DNA from: Bacillus gaemokensis
GTDB taxonomy: Bacteria; Bacillota; Bacilli; Bacillales; Bacillaceae_G
Direction of reading: 5' to 3'
Length of the DNA stretch: 64,000 nt
Assembly (NCBI RefSeq): GCF_001590835.1
Contig: NZ_LTAQ01000001.1
Location: 824,622 to 888,621, forward strand
Below, in pieces: positions 1 to 8,098 of the stretch; within the stretch, counting starts at the first letter, position 1; the number at the start of each line of letters is the position of its first letter. The notes beneath the pieces were generated by a model. The model was not told the origin of the DNA. It was given only the letters and a program-made list of their open reading frames with translations, and ran no database searches. The translations under genes and the position numbers were made by a program.

Positions 1-829
1 TACAAGTGCCGCACCCTTTGCCGTGACACATCATACAAGAAATATCCATTTCTACAGATGGCTCTGTGAATGGGAAGAAACTTGGACGAAGACGAATTTC
101 ACGATCTTCACCGAACATCTTTTTCACGAATACTTGTAATGTACCTTTTAAATCACTCATACGAATGTTTTTGTCGATTACAAGACCTTCAATTTGCATG
201 AATTGGTGTGAATGCGTCGCATCATCATCATCACGTCGATACACTTTACCAGGACAAATAATTTTGATTGGACCTTTTTCTATATTCTTTTCCATCATGC
301 GTGCTTGCACAGAAGATGTATGTGTACGAAGCAATGTTTCTTCTGTAATGTAGAAAGTATCTTGCATATCACGCGCTGGGTGATCTTTCGGTAAGTTTAA
401 TGCTTCGAAGTTGTAGTAGTCTTTTTCTACTTCTGTTCCTTCAGCTACTTCATATCCCATACCGATAAATACATCTTCGATTTGTTCAACAATCGCTGTT
501 AACGGATGATGACACCCTGTTTCTACAGGACGCCCTGGTAATGTTACATCTATTGTTTCAGATGCTAATTTCGCTTCGATTACTGCTTTTTCTATATTGT
601 TAATTTTGTCTTCTAAACGCGTTTGAATTGCTTCACGTACTTCATTTACTAATGCTCCCATACGTGGACGCTCTTCTGCTGATAATTTCCCCATGCCGCG
701 TAATACTTCTGTAATTGGGCCTTTCTTCCCTAAATAGGCAACGCGTACATCGTTTAAGCCCTTTAGCTCTTTCGCTTCTTCAATCAGCTCTAACGCTTTT
801 TGCTTTAGCTCTTTTAAACGTGCTTCCAT
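1..829 (-). CDS. pheS: Phenylalanyl-tRNA synthetase alpha subunit, 3' end beyond window
   Basis: Charges tRNA-Phe in the cytoplasm as an alpha2-beta2 enzyme with PheT. The start codon and 276 codons are present; the C-terminus lies outside the window. The N-terminus has the tRNA-binding coiled-coil ([19 protein letters not shown]), then the class II catalytic core with [42 protein letters not shown] and [13 protein letters not shown]. The ATG at 827-829 follows GGAGGG. A T-box leader lies directly upstream, so expression should rise when tRNA-Phe is uncharged. pheT is expected just outside the window. Identity is secure. Confidence 0.97.
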   Translation of the reverse strand, partial: MEARLKELKQKALELIEEAKELKGLNDVRVAYLGKKGPITEVLRGMGKLSAEERPRMGALVNEVREAIQTRLEDKINNIEKAVIEAKLASETIDVTLPGRPVETGCHHPLTAIVEQIEDVFIGMGYEVAEGTEVEKDYYNFEALNLPKDHPARDMQDTFYITEETLLRTHTSSVQARMMEKNIEKGPIKIICPGKVYRRDDDDATHSHQFMQIEGLVIDKNIRMSDLKGTLQVFVKKMFGEDREIRLRPSFFPFTEPSVEMDISCMMCHGKGCGTC

Positions 830-854
830 TTGGAACCCTCCTAATGTTAAAAAT

Positions 855-887
855 AAAAAAACCTCGCTCCCTAAAAAGGGACGAGGT
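855..887 (-). terminator. T-box regulatory terminator of pheS
   Basis: Arms 861-871 and 877-887 (ACCTCG..CCC with GGG..CGAGGT) with a U-run on the minus strand. It is the competing structure to the T-box antiterminator. Confidence 0.85.
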
Positions 888-1128
888 AAATTCGCGGTAC
901 CACCCTAAATTGACAGAACAAGTCTGCCCACTTAATTGTTATAACGGCTTCTTAGACCGGAACGCCTTTACATATATATGGTCCTGGCGTCAACTCCAGA
1001 GGTGAATTCACTTCCGTCTACCATAAGAATGCTTTCAGTCTACGGCATTCTCTCCCTATATGGCGATTTTGCAAGCTACTCTTCTCTATCAACGTTTTTT
1101 AACTATTTCACTTCCACCTATTATAAGA
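855..1128 (-). promoter_or_regulatory. T-box leader of pheS (tRNA-Phe)
   Basis: Read on the minus strand, the leader holds a T-box bulge (AGGGTGGTACCGCG, complement of 893-906) and ends in a G+C-rich hairpin (861-871 with 877-887) followed by a U-run at about 855-860. A TTC triplet (complement of 1004-1006) in the context GAA-TTC-ACC fits the specifier codon for tRNA-Phe. Uncharged tRNA-Phe should stabilise the antiterminator and allow pheS transcription. The 5' boundary is estimated. Confidence 0.9.
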
Positions 1129-1134
1129 AGTTTT

Positions 1135-1899
1135 TTATCGATTCGCAACCGGGCTTTGTAAATAATACGTTAAAATCCCAGCAGCAACCGCAACATTTAA
1201 TGATTCTGCCCCACCGTAAATCGGAATATACAAGTTTTGATCACATTTTGTAAGAATCTCTTGGCGTACACCATTTCCTTCGTTTCCTACAATTAATGCG
1301 AAACTTCCTGTCGGCGCGACTTCGCCATAAGGAACTCCATTTTCAAGAGCTGTACCGTATACAGGGACATTCTTTTCTTTCAATTTATCTACCCATTCTT
1401 CTAAATTCCCTTTTACAATCGGTAAATGGAAGATAGAACCTTGCGTTGAGCGAAGTACTTTACTATTATAAGCATCAACGCATCCTTCTCCAAGCACAAC
1501 GGCCTGAATACCAGCTGCATCTGCTGTACGAATAATCGTTCCTAAATTACCTGGGTCTTGCAGACCATCTAATAACAGAAACTTTCCATCTGTAAGAACA
1601 ATTTCCTTTTCATGCTTCTCACAAACAGCAAATACACCTTGCGTCGTTTCTGTTTCACGAAGTACCTTTACAATCGCTTCAGGCACAATATACATTTCAA
1701 CATCAGCAACCGTCCAATCTTTCGGAAGGTCTGTCTGATCTGAGACGATAAGCTCTGTTACAACTCCTGCTTTTAAAGCTTCCTCCACTAAGTGGAATCC
1801 TTCTACAAAAAATAGTCCTTTTTGATCGCGCTCTTTTTTCGTTTGCAGCTTTTTCCACTGCTTCACGCGCGGATTTTGTACTGAATCAATATTTTTCAT
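1135..1899 (-). CDS. ysgA: TrmH/SpoU-family rRNA 2'-O-methyltransferase (YsgA-like)
   Basis: Likely transfers a methyl group from SAM to a ribose 2'-OH of rRNA. The N-terminal substrate-binding part ([26 protein letters not shown]) precedes a SpoU catalytic domain with trefoil-knot motifs: [34 protein letters not shown] and [20 protein letters not shown]. The asparagine in PGNLGT and the SLNVAVA loop are the family's key positions. An in-frame ATG exists at 1906-1908, but AGAGGG lies only one base before it; the ATG at 1897-1899 has proper spacing and is chosen. It lies between pheS and sspI as in other bacilli. Its exact target nucleotide cannot be read from sequence. Confidence 0.9.
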   Translation of the reverse strand: MKNIDSVQNPRVKQWKKLQTKKERDQKGLFFVEGFHLVEEALKAGVVTELIVSDQTDLPKDWTVADVEMYIVPEAIVKVLRETETTQGVFAVCEKHEKEIVLTDGKFLLLDGLQDPGNLGTIIRTADAAGIQAVVLGEGCVDAYNSKVLRSTQGSIFHLPIVKGNLEEWVDKLKEKNVPVYGTALENGVPYGEVAPTGSFALIVGNEGNGVRQEILTKCDQNLYIPIYGGAESLNVAVAAGILTYYLQSPVANR

Positions 1900-2013
1900 T
1901 CTATGCATTCCCTCTCTTCTTGTATTCTCATTATAGCCTATTTTTTATACATATTTACACTAAAAAGAACAAAAACTAACGTCAGTTTCAATTCAGAAGA
2001 AGAGGTGAAAGTG

Positions 2014-2223
2014 ATGAGCTTTAATTTACGCGGTGCTGTATTAGCAAATGTATCTGGAAACACACAAGGGCAATTACAAGAAACAATTGTAGATGCAATT
2101 CAAAGCGGTGAAGAAAAAATGCTTCCAGGACTTGGCGTTTTATTCGAAGTCATTTGGAAAAATGCAGATGAAAATGAAAAACATGAAATGTTAGAGACAC
2201 TGGAACAAGGGTTAAAAAAATAA
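2014..2223 (+). CDS. sspI: Small acid-soluble spore protein SspI
   Basis: A 69-residue minor SASP made in the forespore. It begins [16 protein letters not shown] and ends LEQGLKK, which matches the SspI family in length and sequence. The ATG at 2014 follows GAAGAGGTGAAAGTG, a good Shine-Dalgarno site. Translation could extend upstream in frame, but no other start has an RBS. The gene is monocistronic with its own terminator directly downstream. SspI genes are usually transcribed by sigma-G; I did not find a convincing sigma-G promoter by eye. Confidence 0.95.
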   Translation: MSFNLRGAVLANVSGNTQGQLQETIVDAIQSGEEKMLPGLGVLFEVIWKNADENEKHEMLETLEQGLKK

Positions 2224-2232
2224 AGAATAGGA

Positions 2233-2263
2233 AGTCACCTTAGCGTGAGTTAGGGTGACTTTT
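2233..2263 (+). terminator. Terminator of sspI
   Basis: AGTCACC (2233-2239) pairs with GGTGACT (2254-2260), followed by a short T-run. Confidence 0.85.
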
Positions 2264-2413
2264 ATGTTAGCGATGAATTCCTCAAAGTTCTCTTTCCTAA
2301 ACATTTCTACTTTACTAACACAGGCATGATGAAGTAAAATAGTCAAAATATATTTACGGCAATCTTTTTGGTTTCCATCATACACATCAATGAATAAAAG
2401 GAGTGGATATTTT

Positions 2414-2971
2414 ATGCGTCATATCACACTTGAACAAATTTTCCAACATCACATTACACAAAAATATATAAACCGTTCCGGAATGGTCCACGCGATCGCT
2501 GTCGCTTACCATGCGTTTCACTTAGCAAAAAAATATCACGTTTCAGTCGATGCAGCGACAAAGGCTGGTTTTCTTCATGATGTAGGACATTACACATGGT
2601 ATCGTGATGGAGAATGGGACTATGAATTGTATAAAAAAAATGATATACATGCCATTAAAGGAGCGGAAAGAGCACATAAATTGCTAATTCGATTAGGAGA
2701 ACACCCGAAGCAAGCAAAGGAAATTTCTGTTGCAATTCTTCTGCACACAGATTCCTTCCTATTAGAACAAACACTTGAAAGAACAACTCTACAAAATATT
2801 ATTAAGTGGGCGGACGAAGCAGATGAAGAACCAGGCGGAGCACATCACTATCGAACAATCTCTTATGAAAAAGCATTGCAAGCAATTCAGCGATTGGATC
2901 GAATGGTAGATCGTGAATTACAAACACAGCAATCGAAATCCAATAAAAAAACAGAGCAAATTTATCAATGA
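2414..2971 (+). CDS. HD-domain phosphohydrolase, unknown substrate
   Basis: A 185-residue protein with an HD-type metal phosphohydrolase fold. It has a conserved His near residue 26 (RSGMVHAIAVAYHAFHLA), the His-Asp pair near 55-56 (AGFLHDVGHY), a further His region (VAILLHTDS) and an Asp region (IIKWADEADEEPGG). This H-HD-H-D order supports metal binding and hydrolysis of a phosphate ester or nucleotide, but the substrate is unknown. An upstream in-frame ATG lies at 2390; the ATG at 2414 is chosen because AAAGGAG precedes it by about ten bases. It stands alone between two terminators. The lysine- and glutamine-rich tail looks disordered. Confidence 0.8.
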   Translation: MRHITLEQIFQHHITQKYINRSGMVHAIAVAYHAFHLAKKYHVSVDAATKAGFLHDVGHYTWYRDGEWDYELYKKNDIHAIKGAERAHKLLIRLGEHPKQAKEISVAILLHTDSFLLEQTLERTTLQNIIKWADEADEEPGGAHHYRTISYEKALQAIQRLDRMVDRELQTQQSKSNKKTEQIYQ

Positions 2972-2973
2972 AT

Positions 2974-3007
2974 AAGAGGTATTACTACATAGCGATACCT
3001 CTTTTAT
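2974..3007 (+). terminator. Terminator of the HD-domain gene
   Basis: AAGAGGTAT (2974-2982) pairs perfectly with ATACCTCTT (2995-3003) followed by TTATTATTT. Confidence 0.9.
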
Positions 3008-3320
3008 TATTTTACAACAACTTCCTCATTTCACACTTTTCAGTAATCTGTTTTCTGCTCTCCTTTACAACTGATGTGACTGCGGGAGTAAAAGTACTTT
3101 TTGTAACACTATCGTTTCATTTTCCAATACAATCCCAAACGGCTAGCAGTATATCATCCATGCATTCTTCTTGCGGACGTTTAAAGAAATGAAATGCTTT
3201 TGAATACTACCTTTAGTCCACCGTATCAATCAATAGCGAAATATAGTACTTTTTCTTTTCTTAATCATTCATTTCTCACTTTAAATATCTGATTATTATG
3301 CAATATCGGACAATGACATC
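3008..3320. other. Intergenic stretch without recognised content
   Basis: About 310 bases between the HD-gene terminator and the CPBP-gene promoter. No ORF with a ribosome-binding site, no strong hairpin and no repeat was seen. Confidence 0.5.
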
Positions 3321-3349
3321 TTGAAATTAAATATGTATAATTTTATATA
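3321..3349 (+). promoter_or_regulatory. Likely sigma-A promoter of the CPBP protease gene
   Basis: TTGAAA (3321-3326), a 17-base spacer and TATATA (3344-3349), 25 bases ahead of the chosen start codon. Confidence 0.6.
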
Positions 3350-3374
3350 TAAATACAAAGAGAGGATTCAGTAT

Positions 3375-4091
3375 ATGCAATCAACTACACAACTTACATA
3401 TGGTCAAAAAAAATCTATGTCATGGGGACAATTTATCGGTTCCGCTTTATTCGCCTTTTTTGGAACAGGAATCATTAGTGGTTTATGTATATTACTCCCG
3501 CTTACGATTTATAGCGAAGGCGTTACGGACAAAAAAACAATCGCTCTATACGAGTCCCTTGGAAATACCGCAAATACCTTTTTACAGCTACTCATCTTAT
3601 TGCTATTCATCTACAAATACGAACCAGCGAAAAGACTATTATCAGCAGCTTTTAATTTCCAAGCACTCAAAAAGGTGAGTACTTACGTATACTTACTTCT
3701 TTTCTTTGCTTTAAATATCGTCTTAAATTCATTTATCATTACACACCTGTTTCCAGATGCAACCGAGCAGCAATCCTCCGCTTTAAACTTGGATATTTTA
3801 AAACAGTATCGAATGCTATTGATTTTCGGGTTTGCAATATTTGCCCCTATCTTTGAAGAACTTATTTTCCGCGGAATCATACTTCGTTTCTTCTCACAGC
3901 GCTTTCCATTTTGGATTGCAGCAATCGGAACGAGCTTACTTTTCGGGATTGCTCATACGTACTCACCAGGCGTAATGCTTGTAACTTTCATTATGGGGAT
4001 GTTAATGGCTGTATTATGCAAAAGAACAAATTCGATCCTTCCAGCAATGTTATTTCATATGATGAATAATACATTGGCGTTTTTATCGTAA
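3375..4091 (+). CDS. CPBP-family intramembrane metalloprotease
   Basis: A 238-residue multi-pass membrane protein of the CPBP (CAAX protease/bacteriocin-processing, Abi) family. About six to eight hydrophobic segments are visible. The catalytic motifs are all present in the C-terminal half: EELIFRG (EExxxR), LLFGIAH (FxxxH) and HMMNNT (HxxxN). Family members are glutamic-type intramembrane proteases; some give bacteriocin self-immunity, others process membrane peptides. No bacteriocin gene is adjacent, so its substrate is unknown. The ATG at 3375 follows AGAGG by nine bases; the upstream ATG at 3321 overlaps the -35 element of the likely promoter and is rejected. Confidence 0.85.
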   Translation: MQSTTQLTYGQKKSMSWGQFIGSALFAFFGTGIISGLCILLPLTIYSEGVTDKKTIALYESLGNTANTFLQLLILLLFIYKYEPAKRLLSAAFNFQALKKVSTYVYLLLFFALNIVLNSFIITHLFPDATEQQSSALNLDILKQYRMLLIFGFAIFAPIFEELIFRGIILRFFSQRFPFWIAAIGTSLLFGIAHTYSPGVMLVTFIMGMLMAVLCKRTNSILPAMLFHMMNNTLAFLS

Positions 4092-4117
4092 AAAAGAGGT
4101 ATCGCTGTGATATGCAT

Positions 4118-4150
4118 CCTAATAGTTAGACCAAAAATCTAACTATTGGG
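4118..4150 (+). terminator. Hairpin after the CPBP gene, possible terminator
   Basis: AATAGTTAGA (4121-4130) pairs perfectly with TCTAACTATT (4138-4147), extended by C-G pairs at the base. No clean T-run follows. One arm seems to belong to the end of an IS remnant, so terminator function is uncertain. Confidence 0.45.
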
Positions 4151-4256
4151 GTGTTTATTTGGGTTAAATATAATTTTGAATTAAAACTGCGTATTGTTGA
4201 AGAATATCTTAATTCGTTTCCCTATCGCTCATTTCTATCAAAATTTATATATTTCT
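4128..4256 (+). mobile_element. Remnant of an IS3-family (IS150-like) element, 5' end only
   Basis: From 4160 the frame reads WVKYNFELKLRIVEEYLNS, which strongly resembles the N-terminus of the helix-turn-helix protein OrfA of IS150-group elements, where the motif is YSFELKLKVVxEYL-like. The similarity fades after about 20 to 30 codons and the frame ends; there is no OrfB, no DDE domain and no right end. The bases just before, TCTAACTATTGGGGTGT, look like an IS left end. It is a dead fragment. This is inferred from family resemblance without a database search. Confidence 0.55.
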
Positions 4257-4321
4257 TAATAATATCCAAAATAAACCTCCTGTTATAAAATATAACTTAT
4301 AAATTAGGAGGAAATTACAAT

Positions 4322-4687
4322 ATGCAAATTTTAAGCTTTCTATGGGTTTTCTTTATGCCCGTACTTGTATCCTGTGGAATAGTTGGTGGAATTTATTTAG
4401 TCATAGCAGGAATCATGTATCGAAAGCTACTTGTTATCACAATGGGAATTATTTGTTTCTCATTCGTCGCTATGCCTTTTATTTTCTGGGGAATGGGGAT
4501 AGATGGTGATAAGATCTTACCAATTCCAACTGTCCTGTACTGGATTCTCTTCGCTTTATCTGGTTTATTAGCAGGTAGAAGCGGAATACGTAATCAAATT
4601 AAGAGCATTCGCAACATGGGGATTATTATTTTTTCTATAGGACTATTGGGAGCTATTTTCTATCAAATGATGTCTTTACCGATGTAA
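4322..4687 (+). CDS. Small integral membrane protein of unknown function
   Basis: A 121-residue protein with four predicted membrane segments (about residues 8-30, 35-58, 67-85 and 98-116) and few charged residues. The ATG at 4322 follows a strong AGGAGG with good spacing. I do not recognise the family. It is convergent with the efflux operon and shares its bidirectional terminator. It lies next to an IS remnant, which marks this as a variable part of the chromosome. Confidence 0.7.
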   Translation: MQILSFLWVFFMPVLVSCGIVGGIYLVIAGIMYRKLLVITMGIICFSFVAMPFIFWGMGIDGDKILPIPTVLYWILFALSGLLAGRSGIRNQIKSIRNMGIIIFSIGLLGAIFYQMMSLPM

Positions 4688-4709
4688 CTTCTTTAGCATA
4701 TAAGAACAC

Positions 4710-4742
4710 AAAAAAAGCAGAGAAATTAATTCCCTGCTTTTC
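4710..4742. terminator. Bidirectional terminator, overlapping the stop of the efflux gene
   Basis: AAAGCAG-A-GAA pairs with TTC-C-CTGCTTT around 4714-4740, with A-run on the left and T-run on the right. It overlaps the TAA (complement of 4726-4728) of the MFS gene. Confidence 0.8.
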
Positions 4743-6480
4743 GGTTCGGCTTATTGCCTGATTGTAAGAAGAACGATAACACCCAAGCAATACCTGCTAA
4801 TATTGTTGCAATTAAGAATGCATCGTTAATACCATTGATCGCAGATAACTTCGAAATTTGTCCGAATAATAGTTGTGAGCTCATCGCATCTCCAGCTTGT
4901 GCTGATCCAGCTACAGCTGCTAAGCTTTGTCCCATTCCGTGTACTTTATCAACTAAAATTGGATTTGTCTGAGTTAGCATGTTTCCATAATCTGCGACGT
5001 GATTGGTTGTTTGCTGCGTCATAATTGTAATTAAGATCGCTGTACCAATTGAACCAGCTACTTGTCTTGACGTATTTTGTGTTGCTGTACCGTGAGAAAT
5101 TAATTTCATCGGTAGCGCATTCATACCCGCTGTCATAATTGGCATCATAATGAATGACATCCCAAATGAACGAATAATATAATCTGTCATAATGACACTG
5201 TATGGTGTATCCATTGATAGCTGTGTAAATTCATATGTTGCATATGTTGTAATAGCTAATCCCACTATCGCTAATGGACGAATTCCATACTTATCAAATA
5301 ACTTCCCTGCAATCGGTCCCATAATCCCCATAATTAATGAACCTGGAAGAAGCAATAGACCTGATTCAATTGGCGTAAAGCCGCGAATATTTTGCAGGTA
5401 TACTGGAAGTAATAACATCCCGCCAAATAGCGCCATCGTTACAATTGCGTTAATTAATAAAGTAAAAGTAAACGTTGGATATTTAAACACATGTAAATCA
5501 AGCATTTTATTATCCGTCGTTATTTCTCTCCAAATGAATAACGCTAAACCAATCACACCAATAATAAGTGAAATAATAACTTCTGCACTACTCCAGCTGT
5601 TATTTCCCGCTTCACTAAATCCGTACAATAAGCTCCCAAGGCCAATACTTGAACTAATTACGCCAAACATGTCAAGCTTCGTTTTGGAAACTGACTGCGC
5701 TAATGTAAAGAATTTCAAAGCTAATAGTGTAATGATTAAACCAATGACAAACATTGCGTAGAACATTAAGTTCCAGCTGTAATTTTCAATAACCCAACCT
5801 GTTACAGTTGGTCCGATAGCTGGCGCTAAAATCATCGCCACACCAAGTAATCCCATTGCTGCTCCGCGCTTATGCGGCGGAAACAGAGTCATGAAAATAT
5901 TCATACCAACTGGCATTAAAATACCAGCACCAACCGCTTGAATTACGCGCCCTGTCATCATCATTGTAAAGTTTCCTGATAACGCGCAAATGATAGAGCC
6001 TACTGTGAAGAACAGCATAGCCGCTACAAACAATTTACGATACGTAAACCTGGAAACTAAGAAGGCACTAATTGGAACTAAAATCCCATTCACAAGCATA
6101 AATCCTGTAATTAACCATTGTGCAGTTGAAGTTGATACATTGAATTCATTCATTAATGGAGGTAAGGCAACATTAATGATTGTTTGGTTTAAAATCGAAA
6201 CGAACATACCGAAAATTAATACCGCTACAACTGCTTTTACATTTACATTCGCTACCGGCAATTGTTTTTTCGGTGTTTCTTGCTCTAGTGTTTCCTGTTT
6301 TGGTGCTTCTAACTCCAATACATTTGAAACCTCTTGTTCTGGCTTCTTTGTTTCTATCTTACTTACGGCTGGGACTTGTTCTTCTCCCGCGTTCGTTTTT
6401 TTCTTTCTTAAAAGACGATTTACAAGGAAGAAGACGATAATACAAAATAATGCATATCCTACTATTAAAACTGAGGACAT
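4726..6480 (-). CDS. MFS multidrug efflux transporter, DHA2 (EmrB/QacA) type
   Basis: A proton-driven drug exporter with 14 expected membrane helices. It has the DHA2 motifs: LNQTIINVALPPLMNEFNVS in helix 1, WLITGFMLVNGILVP, the motif A region RFTYRKLFVAAMLFF, and GRVIQAVGAGILMPVGMNIF. It is 584 residues, longer than the usual 450 to 530, because an extra N-terminal membrane segment (about residues 4-22) and a charged Glu/Lys-rich linker of about 50 residues precede helix 1. It is the second gene of an operon with an HlyD-type adaptor, twelve bases apart, like the YhbJ-YhcA pair of B. subtilis. The TetR gene opposite is the likely regulator. Substrate unknown. Confidence 0.9.
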   Translation of the reverse strand: MSSVLIVGYALFCIIVFFLVNRLLRKKKTNAGEEQVPAVSKIETKKPEQEVSNVLELEAPKQETLEQETPKKQLPVANVNVKAVVAVLIFGMFVSILNQTIINVALPPLMNEFNVSTSTAQWLITGFMLVNGILVPISAFLVSRFTYRKLFVAAMLFFTVGSIICALSGNFTMMMTGRVIQAVGAGILMPVGMNIFMTLFPPHKRGAAMGLLGVAMILAPAIGPTVTGWVIENYSWNLMFYAMFVIGLIITLLALKFFTLAQSVSKTKLDMFGVISSSIGLGSLLYGFSEAGNNSWSSAEVIISLIIGVIGLALFIWREITTDNKMLDLHVFKYPTFTFTLLINAIVTMALFGGMLLLPVYLQNIRGFTPIESGLLLLPGSLIMGIMGPIAGKLFDKYGIRPLAIVGLAITTYATYEFTQLSMDTPYSVIMTDYIIRSFGMSFIMMPIMTAGMNALPMKLISHGTATQNTSRQVAGSIGTAILITIMTQQTTNHVADYGNMLTQTNPILVDKVHGMGQSLAAVAGSAQAGDAMSSQLLFGQISKLSAINGINDAFLIATILAGIAWVLSFFLQSGNKPNRKAGN

Positions 6481-6492
6481 TTCATCTCCCCC

Positions 6493-7146
6493 TTACTTAT
6501 GAATACGAACTGTCACATTCATTCCAGGAACAATATTTACTGATTTGCTATGATCTAAAGAAACTTTAACTGGTACAACTTGTGTCACTTTCGTATAGTT
6601 AGCTGTCGCATTGCTTGATGGCAGCATAGAGAACGTATTTGCTGTTGTTAATCCAACCTGTTCTACTTTTCCTGTTAATGTTGTGTCAGGATATGCATCT
6701 ACATATACATCTACTTCTTGACCTTTTTGTACATCATCAATATCTATTTCTTCAATATTTGCTGTTACCCATAAATCACTCATATCATACGCATATGCAA
6801 TCGGGTTACCTGCTCCAACGAACGCATTTGTTGTTGCATTTGATTGAACAACCGTTGCAGTCTTCGGAATTGTTACATCTATCGTTTGCTCACCATTTGG
6901 ACCTTGTGCAGAAACGGCACCTAATTTATCATTTTCATTGTAGTTCTTACCTACTTCTGCTTTCCATTCTGTTAGCTTACCTGCTACTGGTGATGCAATC
7001 GGGATTACTTTCCCGTCGATTTTTGCATTTTCTGTTTTTAAATAGTTTTCAGCTTGATTGTAGTAGTAATAACCGCCAATACCACCGCTAACTAATACAA
7101 TTAATGTGATAATATTAATAATCACCATTCTTCGAAACTGATTCAT
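6493..7146 (-). CDS. HlyD/EmrA-like membrane adaptor of the efflux pair
   Basis: A 217-residue membrane fusion-type protein, one N-terminal membrane anchor (about residues 6-27, IINIITLIVLVSGGIGGYYYY) and an extracellular biotinyl-lipoyl-like and beta-barrel region (KIDGKVIPIASPVAGKLTEWKAEVGKNY, WVTANIEEIDIDDVQKGQEVDV, PGMNVTVRIHK). It lacks the long coiled-coil hairpin of Gram-negative EmrA, which is normal for Firmicutes. It likely supports the DHA2 transporter encoded next. The ATG at 7144-7146 follows AAGGAGAGG; the upstream ATG at 7168-7170 lies before that RBS and is rejected. Confidence 0.85.
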   Translation of the reverse strand: MNQFRRMVIINIITLIVLVSGGIGGYYYYNQAENYLKTENAKIDGKVIPIASPVAGKLTEWKAEVGKNYNENDKLGAVSAQGPNGEQTIDVTIPKTATVVQSNATTNAFVGAGNPIAYAYDMSDLWVTANIEEIDIDDVQKGQEVDVYVDAYPDTTLTGKVEQVGLTTANTFSMLPSSNATANYTKVTQVVPVKVSLDHSKSVNIVPGMNVTVRIHK

Positions 7147-7210
7147 TGCTTTCCTCTCCTTATATCGCATATAATTTTTTCTAAACTATTTCCACTCCTT
7201 TTGTTTATAC

Positions 7211-7243
7211 TGTTTAATTGTTAATTATATTAACCATTAAACA
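7211..7243. promoter_or_regulatory. 33-bp near-perfect palindrome, candidate operator of the efflux operon
   Basis: TGTTTAAT at 7211-7218 is matched by ATTAAACA at 7236-7243, and the inner GTTAA and TTAAC also pair. Only the centre and one position per side mismatch. It lies 65 bases ahead of the adaptor start. Size and symmetry fit a TetR-family operator. Confidence 0.6.
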
Positions 7244-7303
7244 AAAAAAGCACACCTTTTGCCATGCAAAACCATTCTTTCCCTGCATGTGCGTGGTGCT
7301 GTT
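7244..7303 (-). promoter_or_regulatory. Hairpin with U-run in the efflux operon leader, possible attenuator
   Basis: On the minus strand, AGCAC (complement of 7296-7300) pairs with GTGCT (complement of 7249-7253), with an inner TGCATG/CATGCA stem. Seven T residues follow (complement of 7243-7249). The stem is imperfect. It would either end a transcript from the right or attenuate the efflux operon. Confidence 0.4.
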
Positions 7304-7378
7304 TTCTAAAGGAATATCGTTTATAATTATAAATAATTATTTCGAATCTACAACCGACAATTTGGGTATGAATGTCGT

Positions 7379-7412
7379 TTAACCAACACTAAACTATATA
7401 TGTGTTGGTTAA
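7379..7412. promoter_or_regulatory. Inverted repeat ahead of the TetR gene, candidate autoregulatory operator
   Basis: TTAACCAACAC (7379-7389) and GTGTTGGTTAA (7402-7412) are perfect 11-base arms around an AT-rich 12-base spacer. It ends 30 bases before the tetR-family start codon. Confidence 0.6.
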
Positions 7413-7442
7413 GTTAATAAAATTCAGCAAGGAGCAGTAAAA

Positions 7443-8060
7443 ATGTCTATTAAAAATACAAATGATCCGCGTGTAAAACGAACGAGACAGCTAATACAGG
7501 ATGCTTTTGTCGCTTTAGTAGGCGAAAAAGGCTTTGAGAATGTAACAGTGCAGCACATCGCTGAGCGTGCTCCTGTGAACCGTGCTACATTTTATAGCCA
7601 TTATCATGATAAATACGATTTATTAGATAAAAATATAGAGGAAATGCTAACAACGTTAACTGAAATAATTAAACCTAAGAAACAAAAGAAAGAAGATTTT
7701 CAGCTTACCTTTGATTCTCCACATCCAACTTTTCTAGCATTATTTGAACACATCGCTGAGAATGCTACCTTTTACAATGTAATGCTCGGAGACAAAGCAG
7801 CCGGAAATTTTTCTTATAAAATGATGAAAACCATTCAAACACATTTAACGTTAAGTCTGTCTATTTCACAGCCAGACGATGAAGAACTTATGGTTCCGCG
7901 GGATATTCTGATTAGTTATGTAACGGGGGCACATATCGGAATGATTATGTCTTGGTTGAAACGAGGCATGATCTATACCCCTCACTTTATGGCGATGCAG
8001 CTCACGCGTTTAATTATTTTAGGAGCACATACTGCCGCTGGATTAGAAAGGCCTTTTTAA
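7443..8060 (+). CDS. TetR/AcrR-family transcriptional regulator of the efflux operon
   Basis: A 205-residue regulator. The N-terminal helix-turn-helix is clear (RTRQLIQDAFVALVGEKGFENVTVQHIAERAPVNRATFYSHYHDKYDLLDKNIEEML, residues about 14-68). The C-terminal part binds ligand and dimerises; it resembles the TetR_C_7-like group seen in Bacillus YhcF/YfiR-like regulators. It is divergent from the adaptor-transporter operon with two palindromes in between, the usual layout of a drug-responsive local repressor. The ATG at 7443 follows AAGGAG. The ligand is unknown. Confidence 0.88.
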   Translation: MSIKNTNDPRVKRTRQLIQDAFVALVGEKGFENVTVQHIAERAPVNRATFYSHYHDKYDLLDKNIEEMLTTLTEIIKPKKQKKEDFQLTFDSPHPTFLALFEHIAENATFYNVMLGDKAAGNFSYKMMKTIQTHLTLSLSISQPDDEELMVPRDILISYVTGAHIGMIMSWLKRGMIYTPHFMAMQLTRLIILGAHTAAGLERPF

Positions 8061-8064
8061 ACAC

Positions 8065-8097
8065 AAAAAAGCGAAGGGACATCCCTTCGCTTTTTTT
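8065..8097. terminator. Bidirectional terminator between tetR and the M42 peptidase
   Basis: AAAAAGCGAAGGGA and TCCCTTCGCTTTTT form a perfect stem with a three-base loop and A/T runs on both sides. Confidence 0.95.
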
Positions 8098-8098
8098 A

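Noticed and set aside
2968-3192. Open frame after the HD-domain gene (MNKRYYYIAIP...)
   Set aside because: It has no RBS and runs straight through a perfect terminator hairpin.
4754-6502. Long plus-strand open frames opposite the efflux transporter
   Set aside because: They are antisense shadows of a well-supported gene, without RBS.
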